A stretch of DNA of 7,156 nucleotides from Ilumatobacteraceae bacterium (GTDB taxonomy: Bacteria; Actinomycetota; Acidimicrobiia; Acidimicrobiales; Ilumatobacteraceae). The notes under the pieces are model-generated. The model did not search any database. It was not told where the DNA came from and worked only from the letters and a program-made list of their open reading frames with translations. Location: positions 1 through 7,156 of the forward strand of contig JAENVT010000138.1 of NCBI GenBank assembly GCA_016650435.1, in the 5' to 3' direction. The position numbers were made by a program, and so were the translations under genes. Positions 1-6,177 of the stretch are shown here, in pieces; position 1 is the first letter of the stretch; each line of letters opens with the position of its first letter.

Positions 1-918
1 GATGCCGACCGCCATCCCCACCAGTGGCAGGAGCCTCCAGCGGACCTTGAAGGCCACGAGCAGGATCACCATCATCACCAACACTGCGATCCCACCGAGC
101 ACCAGCATGCCGCTCTGCAAGTAGTTGTTGATGTCGGTCAGGAAGGTCGGTGTGCCAGTGATCGTCACCTTGGCGTTGTCGAAGCTGCGATCGCGTAACA
201 CCTCGTGCACGGCAGACGAGCCCTTTGCCAACGTGTCGAGCGGGGCGTTGCCGACGAGCACTGCGGCGAGCACCGCATGACGGGCGTCTGGGATGAATGC
301 TTGCAGCGCCTTGCGAACGACGAGCGCGCTATCGGCAGGCGACACGAGCTTCTGCTGCGCGTCGACTGTGTATCCGTCGTTGGCGAAGATGAGGAACTTG
401 ACCCAATCCGGGTTGCTCATGTCCTGCTTGCCGGCAGCGCCGAGGCGCAGGGTTGTGATGACGGCATCCTGTTGACGGATCGCTGCCGCGTCAGCATCCG
501 GCTCGCGTTGGATCGTGCGGGCGATGATCTCGCTCGCCACACCCTTGGTGATGAGGTCTTGCGTCCATTGCAGCAATGTCAGCGGCGAGACCACTGACTG
601 GATCGCGTCGCTGGTGAGCATGTGCTTTTCGACATCGGTGAACTGGGTGATGTTGGCGGGCGTGAACAGATCGACGATCGACTTGCCCTCGTCGACCGTG
701 AAGAGCACGACCATGTTCTCGCCACCGAAGAGCGTTTGATATCGCTCATTGTCTTTGGCGACCTGTGACGCCGGATCGATGTAGCTGTTCTGGCCGGTCG
801 AGAAGTCGAGCCGCTGCAGACCGATGCCGAGCCCAACAGTCACCACGAGCACGACGACCAATGTCGCAGCGGTGCGACGGCTGAGGAGTCGACCGGCGTT
901 GCGCCAGAAGTCGGCCAT
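1..918 (-). CDS. MMPL/RND-family membrane transporter, N-terminal part (cut by window edge)
   Basis: The frame is open from an ATG at 918 to the left edge, giving the first 306 residues; the C-terminal part lies outside. Residues about 16-34 form a hydrophobic first membrane helix (AATLVVVLVVTVGLGIG). A long extracytoplasmic loop follows (about 35-265), and a second helix begins near 271 (MLVLGGIAVLVMMVILLVAF), followed by the start of a third near 297. The segment after helix 1 (SYIDPASQVAKDNERYQTLF, then GGENMVVLF) and the ITGTPTFLTDINN stretch before helix 2 are typical of RND-superfamily MMPL exporters (MmpL, HpnN-like, and similar). Members are proton-driven inner-membrane exporters, often of lipids or other hydrophobic compounds; the substrate cannot be told here. 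The start is fixed by the overlap with the upstream Nfu-domain gene: TGATG shares one base, suggesting coupled translation in one transcript. A SecD/SecF-like or sterol-sensing-type RND protein is a less likely alternative. The family call is fairly sure; the role is not known. Confidence 0.85.
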   Translation of the reverse strand, partial: MADFWRNAGRLLSRRTAATLVVVLVVTVGLGIGLQRLDFSTGQNSYIDPASQVAKDNERYQTLFGGENMVVLFTVDEGKSIVDLFTPANITQFTDVEKHMLTSDAIQSVVSPLTLLQWTQDLITKGVASEIIARTIQREPDADAAAIRQQDAVITTLRLGAAGKQDMSNPDWVKFLIFANDGYTVDAQQKLVSPADSALVVRKALQAFIPDARHAVLAAVLVGNAPLDTLAKGSSAVHEVLRDRSFDNAKVTITGTPTFLTDINNYLQSGMLVLGGIAVLVMMVILLVAFKVRWRLLPLVGMAVGI

Positions 919-1175
919 CAGAGGTGAGCATCGGCCGCGGCATGCACCGCAGCGATGATCGGGTCCCAGTCGGCCCCAGGTTGCCGGGTGACCGTCACGA
1001 AGTCGTTGACTCCGAATACCGTCGACACGCCTCCTGCGGCAAACACGGCCGCTGCGAACGGTTTGTCGGCCGCGTCCTCGGCGCTGGTCGCGTTGAACAT
1101 CGCCTCGAACTTGGTGTCGAGCGTGAATTTCATCGCGTCAGGGTTAGGAGTCGAAGACGGGGTTGCAGTGGCCAC
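918..1175 (-). CDS. Stand-alone Nfu/NifU N-terminal-domain protein
   Basis: A protein of 85 residues starting at a GTG at 1175. It matches the Nfu N-terminal domain pattern from end to end: a TPNPDAMKF motif near the start (family form TPNPNSLKF), an FAAAVFAAGGVSTVFGVND stretch, then FVTVTR, and a closing segment with W (GADWDPIIAAVHAAAD). In full-length Nfu proteins this domain precedes a C-terminal CxxC domain that carries an Fe-S cluster for transfer to apoproteins. Here there are no cysteines and no second domain, so it cannot bind a cluster by the usual site. It may be an accessory or interaction module. A longer frame reaches 1529, but its first ~118 residues are low-complexity, antisense to the zinc-ribbon gene, and lack family similarity, so the GTG just before the TPNP motif is preferred. 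No Shine-Dalgarno is seen; TACGAT (1182-1187) lies 6 nt before the GTG, fitting a leaderless transcript. It overlaps the MMPL gene by one base. Family call good, function unknown. Confidence 0.78.
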   Translation of the reverse strand: MATATPSSTPNPDAMKFTLDTKFEAMFNATSAEDAADKPFAAAVFAAGGVSTVFGVNDFVTVTRQPGADWDPIIAAVHAAADAHL

Positions 1176-1242
1176 GACCCGATCGTATGCGCTCGCGGTC
1201 CGACGATGGTTTGGCGAGGCGGGATGTGGGTACTCCGCGAGC
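1176..1242. promoter_or_regulatory. Divergent promoter region between Nfu-domain and zinc-ribbon genes
   Basis: These 67 bp separate two genes transcribed away from each other, so both promoters should lie here or reach into the neighbouring gene starts. On the minus strand TACGAT (1182-1187) fits the TAnnnT -10 consensus and ends 6 nt before the GTG at 1175, the spacing expected if transcription starts at the start codon. On the plus strand TACTCC (1231-1236) sits 6 nt before the ATG at 1243 but lacks the final T. No convincing -35 box or operator palindrome was found for either. This is inference from position and weak motifs. Confidence 0.4.
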
Positions 1243-1671
1243 ATGACCAATGACCCCGCAGCGAACAATCGCGTCATGCATCCCGGCGACGACCAGCCAG
1301 GAGACGAGGCCACGTTGACCGGGGTGCTCGAGGGATATGCGCAGGGAGGGTTCGATTCTTCGTTCGGCGCGACCGACGATTCCGAGGTGGAGTGCCACGC
1401 GTGCAACGTCGTCTCGCCCCCGTCGAGCGTGTCAATGAGCTCGCTACGACGGTTGGAGGGTGCATCCGATCCCGACGACATGGTCGCGGTAGTGGCGATC
1501 ACGTGCCCGTCATGCGGTGCGCGCGGCACAGCCGTCCTCGGATTCGGGCCGATGGCGACGTTGCAGGATTCGGAGGTGTTGAAGGGGCTCCGCGACGATC
1601 GGCATGACGCGACTGCTCCCGGAAACTCCGCACACGGCGAGACGACTGGCGACGACGCACCGCGCGACTGA
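1243..1671 (+). CDS. Small four-cysteine zinc-ribbon protein, function unknown
   Basis: A protein of 142 residues with two CxxC knuckles, CHAC (C51, C54) and CPSC (C88, C91), spaced as in a zinc ribbon. Between them lies SLRRLEGASDPDDMVAVVAI, and after the second knuckle GARGTAVLGFGP. From memory this core resembles small uncharacterised proteins of actinobacteria, with a metal-binding fold and no assigned reaction. The first 20-25 residues and the last ~25 are polar, rich in Asp, Gly and Ala, and probably disordered. The ATG at 1243 is chosen because the frame further upstream (open from 955) overlaps the divergent Nfu-domain gene. An internal ATG at 1276 is also possible and would remove 11 residues. 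Neither start has a good Shine-Dalgarno site. The gene precedes phosphofructokinase by 69 bp on the same strand, so co-transcription is possible but not shown. I do not assign a function. Confidence 0.75.
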   Translation: MTNDPAANNRVMHPGDDQPGDEATLTGVLEGYAQGGFDSSFGATDDSEVECHACNVVSPPSSVSMSSLRRLEGASDPDDMVAVVAITCPSCGARGTAVLGFGPMATLQDSEVLKGLRDDRHDATAPGNSAHGETTGDDAPRD

Positions 1672-1740
1672 AAGGACTCTTCGCGCTCTGCCTACGGGTG
1701 CGGTCACGAGCGGTTCCGCGGCGGTGCTAGACAAGCGATC
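1672..1740 (+). promoter_or_regulatory. Spacer before pfkA with weak extended -10-like element
   Basis: This short spacer between the zinc-ribbon stop and the phosphofructokinase start shows no clear Shine-Dalgarno site and no strong hairpin. TGCTAGACA (1725-1733) resembles an extended -10 element (TGn followed by a TAnnnn hexamer) and ends 7 nt before the ATG, but the last base is A instead of T and no -35 box is evident. It could be a leaderless promoter for pfkA, or the gene may be read through from upstream. Weak support. Confidence 0.25.
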
Positions 1741-2841
1741 ATGCGTGTCGCCATCAGCACCGGTGGCGGTGACGCTCCGGGCCTGAACGCAGTCATCCGC
1801 GCGACCACGCTGTGCGCGCGGCGCAGAGGCTGGGAAGTCATCGGAATTCGCGACGGCTTCAACGGCTTGATGTTTCCAGAGCTGTATCAAGAAGGCAGCG
1901 GCTCGTTCGTCTTCGAGCGGCACATGGTGCGCGGCATCGGCTATCTCGGCGGAACCGTTCTTGGCAGCACCAACCGCGGCAACCCGTGTCACTTTCCCGT
2001 CGAGCAGCCCGACGGCACCTTCGTCTACGAAGACCGCACCGAGCATCTCGTGTCGTTGTTTCGCGACGCCGGGATCGACGCTCTGATCACCATTGGCGGC
2101 GACGGTTCACTGGCGATCGGTCAGCGCTTGTTCGAGGCCGGACTCCGTGTGATCGGTGTGCCGAAGACCATCGACAACGATCTCGACAAGACCTCCGTCA
2201 CCTTCGGTTTCGATACTGCAGTCGAGGTGGCAACCGAGTCGATCGATCGCGTGTTCACCACAGCGACATCACATAGCAGAGTGTTCGTGGTCGAGGTGAT
2301 GGGACGGTATGCCGGCTGGATCGCGCTCAACGCCGGTGTTGCCGCAGGCGCTCACGCAATTCTGATTCCCGAGATCCCGTTCAGCCTCGAGCCTGTCGCC
2401 AGGATGATCAAGGGCCGCGAAGCGCGCGGCGCCAGTTTCGCGATTGTGGTGGTGGCTGAAGGAGCGGTGCCGAAGGCCGGTCAGCGTTCAGTGTTGGGTC
2501 AGTCATTCGATCAGGCGGAACGTTTGGGAGGCGTCGGTCACGCAGTCGCCCAGCAACTGACTGAGTTGACAGGCAAAGAGGCGCGCACGGTCGTGCTTGG
2601 GCACCTGCTACGCGGCGGAACGCCGACCGCGCTCGACCGGTTGCTCGGAACGCGTTTTGGGGCAGCGGCTATTCGCGCTCTCGAGGAAGGCTTCGACGGT
2701 GTGATGGTCGCGCTCAACGAACCGCGCGTTGACTATGTGCCGTTGAAGGAAGCCATTGGATCGATGCGCGTCGTGCCGCTCGACTGCGACACGGTGATGA
2801 CAGCACGCGATATCGGCATCAGCTTCGGCGACGACGGCTAG
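1741..2841 (+). CDS. pfkA: 6-phosphofructokinase, group III (mixed-substrate type)
   Basis: This 366-residue protein transfers a phosphoryl group to fructose 6-phosphate to give fructose 1,6-bisphosphate, the committing step of glycolysis, in the cytoplasm. All core motifs are present: GGGDAPGLN (8-16), GGTVLGSTNRGNP (70-82), GGDGS (119-123), PKTIDND (141-147) with the catalytic base D145, SHSR (177-180), MGRYAGW (187-193), and PEIPF (210-214). Numbering runs 18 ahead of E. coli PfkA. G122 matches E. coli Gly104, which favours ATP, while K142 matches Gly124, a position where Lys is typical of pyrophosphate enzymes. This Gly/Lys pair, together with the TNRGNP form, places it in the group III (mixed-substrate) clade, whose characterised members use ATP in some actinobacteria and cyanobacteria and pyrophosphate in others. 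ATP is the likelier donor here. Length and both ends look complete; the ATG sits directly before the nucleotide-binding motif. It converges with the helicase gene across an 80-bp hairpin region. Confidence 0.95.
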   Translation: MRVAISTGGGDAPGLNAVIRATTLCARRRGWEVIGIRDGFNGLMFPELYQEGSGSFVFERHMVRGIGYLGGTVLGSTNRGNPCHFPVEQPDGTFVYEDRTEHLVSLFRDAGIDALITIGGDGSLAIGQRLFEAGLRVIGVPKTIDNDLDKTSVTFGFDTAVEVATESIDRVFTTATSHSRVFVVEVMGRYAGWIALNAGVAAGAHAILIPEIPFSLEPVARMIKGREARGASFAIVVVAEGAVPKAGQRSVLGQSFDQAERLGGVGHAVAQQLTELTGKEARTVVLGHLLRGGTPTALDRLLGTRFGAAAIRALEEGFDGVMVALNEPRVDYVPLKEAIGSMRVVPLDCDTVMTARDIGISFGDDG

Positions 2842-2850
2842 AGCCCTATC

Positions 2851-2920
2851 CGGGTGTTTGGCGCGTGAGCCAGCACGCCTGTGGCGTGCCGTCTCACCCT
2901 GGGCTCACGCGAAACACTCG
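2851..2920. terminator. Long nested hairpin between convergent genes, probable bidirectional terminator
   Basis: Just after the pfkA stop, CGGGTGTTT (2851-2859) pairs with AAACACTCG (2912-2920), with one G-T pair. Then, after a 2-nt bulge (GG, 2860-2861), CGCGTGAGCC (2862-2871) pairs perfectly with GGCTCACGCG (2902-2911). The 30-nt loop holds a second perfect hairpin, GCACGCC (2873-2879) with GGCGTGC (2883-2889) and a TGT loop. The structure nearly fills the 80 bp between pfkA and the helicase stop codons and forms on both strands, so it can serve both transcripts. No run of T follows on either side, as is common for terminators in GC-rich actinobacteria. The pairing is seen directly; the terminator role is inferred from location. 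Confidence 0.7.
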
Positions 2921-2921
2921 A

Positions 2922-4466
2922 CTAACGACCGGTGGGTGCCGAACGACGTCCGCTCGAGTTGCGACCGCTGGAGTTGCGCGCCGCGGGACGTGACTGGCCC
3001 GAACGAGGTTGACCCGGTCCCCCTGGGCGGGCTGCGGCGCGTGGGCCGCTGTCTCGCGATCCACCTGCCTGACCGCGTCGGCGACCCGGCTGCGACGGAC
3101 GCTGCCGTGTGGGGAAGTCATCGGCCCGTTGCGGTCGGGGTGCGACCTTCGGTGCAGACGGTCCGGCGAGCTCGGCGAGCAGTGGGTGCGTCGGGTTGAC
3201 GTTGGTAACGGTCGGCGTGATGCCGGCAGCGCGGGCCAGCGAGCGCACGTCGCCGGCCTGATCGGGTGTCATGACCGTGGCGACGATGCCTTCCGCACCG
3301 GCGCGGGCTGTACGGCCCGAGCGGTGTAGGAACGCCTTGTGCTCTGCCGGGGGGTCGACGTGGATGACGAGCGCGATGTCATCGACGTGGATGCCGCGGG
3401 CGGCGATGTCGGTAGCCACCAACACGCGGACCTGACCACTGGTGAAGTCGGCCAGGTTGCGCTCGCGGGCGCTTTGCGACAGGTTGCCGTGCAGTTCGAC
3501 GGCCGGGATGCCCGCTGCGCACAACTGCTTGGCGAGCTTCTTGGCGCCGTGCTTGGTGCGCATGAACAACAGCGAACGGTCGAGCCCGCTGGCCAGTGCG
3601 CTGACGACAGCCGCCTTGTCGCCAGAGGCGACGGCGAGGACGTGGTGCGTCATGGTGTTGATCGAGGACACTTCGGGATCGACTGAATGCACGATCGGGT
3701 TGACGAGGTATTGACGGACCAAGCCGTCGATGGCCTTGTCGAGCGTCGCCGAGAACAGCATGCGCTGACCGCCTGCGGGTGTGGCGTCGAGGATTCTCTT
3801 GACACCCGGCAGAAAGCCGAGGTCCGCCATGTGGTCGGCCTCGTCGAGCACCGTGATTTCGACTGCGTCGAGACGGCAGTGGCGCTGACCGATCAAGTCT
3901 TCGAGGCGACCCGGACAAGCGACCACGATGTCGACACCGTGGCGCAGCGCAGAGACCTGCGGGCCTTGGCCGACACCGCCATAGATCGTGGCGACGCGCA
4001 ACGACATGGACTCTGCCAATGGCTTCAATGAGGTCATGACCTGATTCGCGAGCTCACGGGTGGGGACGAGAATGAGGGCACGCGGCCGGCCGGATTCGCG
4101 GCGACGGCCGCTTGCGGCCAGACGGGCGACGATGGGCAAGGCGAAGGCGATGGTCTTGCCACTGCCGGTCTTGCCGCGACCGAGCACGTCGTGGCCGAGA
4201 AAGGAATCGGGAAGCGTTGCCGATTGGATCGGGAAGGCGGTCAGCACATCGCGGTCCGCGAGGACCCTGATGAGCGGAGCCGGAACGCCGAGGGCGACGA
4301 AGTCGGTGATGTAGTCGATCGGCGCGACCGACGCGATCGTCGGCAGCGGTGCCGCAGCGCGAGGCGCGAAGCCTTGATCGGCGGTGCGCACCGAGCGTTC
4401 AGCGCCCTGGTGTCGGCCGCCGTTGCGACGGCGCGCGCCGCGATTGTTCGAGGTGGAGGTGGTCAT
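2922..4466 (-). CDS. DEAD-box ATP-dependent RNA helicase (RhlE/CsdA-like)
   Basis: A 514-residue protein that unwinds short RNA duplexes using ATP, with likely roles in ribosome assembly, RNA turnover or cold adaptation. Motifs in order: Q motif region with FVALGVPAPLI and FPIQ (56-81), motif I KTGSGKT (99-105), Ia PTRELA (135-140), Ib-like CPGRL (184-188), II DEAD (208-211), III SAT (239-241), IV LLFMRTKHG (299-307), V ATDIAARGI (351-359), VI HRSGRTARAG (381-390). Both RecA-like domains look intact. The N-terminal ~40 residues and the tail from about 440 are rich in Arg, Gly, Ser and Pro (including RNSSGRNSSGRR), a disordered basic type that commonly adds RNA affinity. An upstream GTG at 4577 would add 37 residues, but AAAGGA (4477-4482) lies 10 nt before the ATG at 4466 and the added segment lacks helicase character, so 4466 is preferred. 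It is separated from the MlrC-like gene by 157 bp and probably has its own promoter. Exact subfamily name is not certain. Confidence 0.93.
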   Translation of the reverse strand: MTTSTSNNRGARRRNGGRHQGAERSVRTADQGFAPRAAAPLPTIASVAPIDYITDFVALGVPAPLIRVLADRDVLTAFPIQSATLPDSFLGHDVLGRGKTGSGKTIAFALPIVARLAASGRRRESGRPRALILVPTRELANQVMTSLKPLAESMSLRVATIYGGVGQGPQVSALRHGVDIVVACPGRLEDLIGQRHCRLDAVEITVLDEADHMADLGFLPGVKRILDATPAGGQRMLFSATLDKAIDGLVRQYLVNPIVHSVDPEVSSINTMTHHVLAVASGDKAAVVSALASGLDRSLLFMRTKHGAKKLAKQLCAAGIPAVELHGNLSQSARERNLADFTSGQVRVLVATDIAARGIHVDDIALVIHVDPPAEHKAFLHRSGRTARAGAEGIVATVMTPDQAGDVRSLARAAGITPTVTNVNPTHPLLAELAGPSAPKVAPRPQRADDFPTRQRPSQPGRRRGQAGGSRDSGPRAAARPGGPGQPRSGQSRPAARNSSGRNSSGRRSAPTGR

Positions 4467-4623
4467 TGTGGGGGATTCCTTTATGGGTTGTTGGCCGTGG
4501 ATGCAAACCAACAAACTCGCTGGAATCACTGTGCGCTTCGAAGCGCTGCACTCGACCGCGGGTACGTGTTCGTACACCGCCGTCGAACAGACTACCGCTG
4601 AACAGGCAAAACGGGGCGGATGT
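4467..4623 (-). promoter_or_regulatory. Leader/promoter region of the helicase gene with three self-complementary elements
   Basis: This spacer follows the MlrC-like stop and precedes the helicase start. Going toward the helicase it holds: a small hairpin, GTACG at 4562-4566 with CGTAC at 4571-4575 and a 4-nt loop; a perfect 14-bp palindrome, GCGCTTCGAAGCGC (4533-4546); and a 7-bp stem, TTGTTGG (4488-4494) with CCAACAA (4508-4514) and a 13-nt loop, ending 5 nt from the Shine-Dalgarno site AAAGGA (4477-4482 on this strand). No strong -10/-35 pair was found. The region may contain an operator (the palindrome) and a folded 5' leader that tunes helicase translation, a plausible arrangement for an RNA helicase but not demonstrated. 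No clear terminator for the upstream gene was seen. Confidence 0.45.
4477..4482 (-). promoter_or_regulatory. Ribosome binding site of the helicase gene
   Basis: AAAGGA on the minus strand lies 10 nt before the ATG at 4466. It is the clearest Shine-Dalgarno sequence at any start in the window and decides this start over the upstream GTG at 4577. Confidence 0.7.
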
Positions 4624-6093
4624 CTACAACAGCGGCTCGAGACCGATCATCTCGACCGGATCGAGACCGAGCATCGGCCGTGTGATTCGACGATAGGGAA
4701 TCTTCGTCATGTCGAGCGTGGCGCTGCCTGGTCCGTCGCAACGGACGACGTGCGCGGCGATACCAGCGAACCCGCCCATGAAATGCTGCATGCTCTTGAC
4801 CACCACGATGTGCCGCCGCGTCAGGTCGATGTTGTGTTCGCTGAAGCAATGCGTGCTGAACACCTGCTGTCGGCGCGAGACCAGCACCACATCGATGCCG
4901 CCGATGCGAATACCGGCCGATTTGCCGAGTGGTTCGCGTGGCGGGCCTTGACCGAACAATGCCTGCATCGCATCGGTGCGAACTGAGATCACCTCCACGT
5001 CGGCATCGATCGGGGCCCCCGACAGCCGGCCGGCCTTGCCACCGATTCGCAGCGGCAGGCGCGCACCGACGCCGGCGTCGTGACAGGCGCGTACGGCCAT
5101 CGGATCCCAGATCATGCCGAGCGTCGCGCTGGGGACTCCTCGCTCGATGAGTTCGGCAAGGACGTACGTCGAATCGCTCGCCGCGCCCGCGCCGGCGTTG
5201 TCACTTCGGTCGGCGATCACCACTGGTCCATCGGGCAGGCGCAATGCCTCGTCGATTGCCTCACCGACATCGAGCCCGCTCCACGGGTTGCCGAGGATGG
5301 TCGCCAGGAATTCGGCGCCTACTTCCTCGGCGGTCGAGTCGGCCAGTGCCGCGTCGTTGTCAGTCGTCACCACAACGGATGCTCCGGTGAACGGCGTGTC
5401 AGATCCCTCGAAACCATGATTGACCGAGATCATCAACACACCAGGACGAGCTTGGGCGCTTCTGAAGCGGAGAACGAACGATCGCATTGGTTCATCAGGT
5501 GTTGGAAAGACGCCCGATGCCGGTATGCGCCGAGTTCGAGTGACCGGATGCACGACCTCTTTGGCGATATCGCGCAACACCGGCAGCATCTCCGATGCAC
5601 GGTCCGCATAGTCGACGTGCGGGTACTCGCGGCACGACACGGTGAGGTCGGCGTGAGCGCACATTGCCGACGTGACGTTGGCGTGAAGGTCGAGCAGCAC
5701 TCCCAGCGCAACATCAGGTCCGACCATCTCGCGTGCCGCGGCGATGAGCTCTCCCTCGCAGTCGTCGACTCCGTCGGCCATCTGCGCGCCGTGCAAGCAG
5801 AGCAGCACGATCTCAACGGGCAGTGCGGCTCGTAACCCATCCAGGATGTGCTGACTGATCTCTCGCCAAGCCGCGGCGGTTGCCGGCGCGCTCGGTTCAG
5901 CGCTGAAGAACGGCCCGGCAGCCACCTCCATGCCGGCTGTGCCGGCCAGCCGGCATGCCTCGCCGTAGCCGAACCCATCGGCGTCGTACGGCTTGTCGGC
6001 TGACCAGTTCCACTGCTCGAACGAGCGGAGCGCTGTTGGGATCGGCGAGAACGAGCTGGATTCGTGTTGCACCCCGGCGATGTAGATCCGCAT
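4624..6093 (-). CDS. M81-family metallopeptidase homologue (MlrC/microcystinase C-like)
   Basis: A 489-residue protein matching the M81/MlrC family along its length. Motifs: GVQHESSSFSP (7-17; family form HETNTFSP), LHGAQM (100-105), DLHANVT (135-141), EYPHVD (156-161), VNHGFEGSD (224-232), DRSDNAGAGA (295-304; family form DNPGGGA), and KSMQHF (433-438). The family holds a zinc ion; by comparison D135, H137, D161 and H226 are the likely ligands. MlrC of sphingomonads completes microcystin breakdown by hydrolysing linear peptide products, but most homologues have unknown substrates and occur in organisms that do not degrade microcystin. No signal peptide is evident, so it is likely cytoplasmic. 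Start: the ATG at 6093 opens the conserved N-terminal strand (MRIYIAGVQHE); no Shine-Dalgarno, but TACGGT (6102-6107) lies 8 nt upstream. It follows the amidase gene by 84 bp on the same strand, suggesting linked amide or peptide hydrolysis. Family sure, substrate unknown. Confidence 0.9.
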   Translation of the reverse strand: MRIYIAGVQHESSSFSPIPTALRSFEQWNWSADKPYDADGFGYGEACRLAGTAGMEVAAGPFFSAEPSAPATAAAWREISQHILDGLRAALPVEIVLLCLHGAQMADGVDDCEGELIAAAREMVGPDVALGVLLDLHANVTSAMCAHADLTVSCREYPHVDYADRASEMLPVLRDIAKEVVHPVTRTRRIPASGVFPTPDEPMRSFVLRFRSAQARPGVLMISVNHGFEGSDTPFTGASVVVTTDNDAALADSTAEEVGAEFLATILGNPWSGLDVGEAIDEALRLPDGPVVIADRSDNAGAGAASDSTYVLAELIERGVPSATLGMIWDPMAVRACHDAGVGARLPLRIGGKAGRLSGAPIDADVEVISVRTDAMQALFGQGPPREPLGKSAGIRIGGIDVVLVSRRQQVFSTHCFSEHNIDLTRRHIVVVKSMQHFMGGFAGIAAHVVRCDGPGSATLDMTKIPYRRITRPMLGLDPVEMIGLEPLL

Positions 6094-6177
6094 GACGAAC
6101 GACCGTACTGGCCCGTGATCCGATGCCGCGGCAGGTTGCTCAGTTCTTCGAAGACTTCGCGCGCGAGGAGATCGCGT
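6094..6177 (-). promoter_or_regulatory. Spacer between amidase and MlrC-like genes with a candidate -10 element
   Basis: These 84 bp separate two genes on the same strand. TACGGT (6102-6107) fits TAnnnT and ends 8 nt before the MlrC-like ATG, so it may be a promoter giving a nearly leaderless message. No -35 box, terminator-like hairpin or Shine-Dalgarno site is clear, so the two genes might also be co-transcribed. Low certainty. Confidence 0.3.

Noticed and set aside
955..1242. Upstream extension of the zinc-ribbon frame to 238 residues
   Set aside because: It overlaps the Nfu-domain gene on the other strand, and the extra residues look like the antisense of that gene.
1176..1529. Upstream extension of the Nfu-domain frame to 203 residues
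   Set aside because: The added part is low-complexity, lies antisense to the zinc-ribbon gene with its conserved cysteines, and has no family similarity; the GTG just before the TPNP motif fits the domain boundary.
1510..2046. 178-residue minus-strand open frame across the zinc-ribbon and pfkA genes
   Set aside because: It overlaps two better-supported genes in antisense and shows no recognisable domain.
4467..4577. Longer helicase start adding 37 residues
   Set aside because: The shorter start has a clear Shine-Dalgarno site and the extra segment has no helicase character; it translates the leader palindromes.
5080..5835. 251-residue plus-strand open frame across the MlrC-like gene
   Set aside because: It is antisense to a gene with full family motifs; composition is Arg/His-rich and typical of a GC-rich shadow frame.
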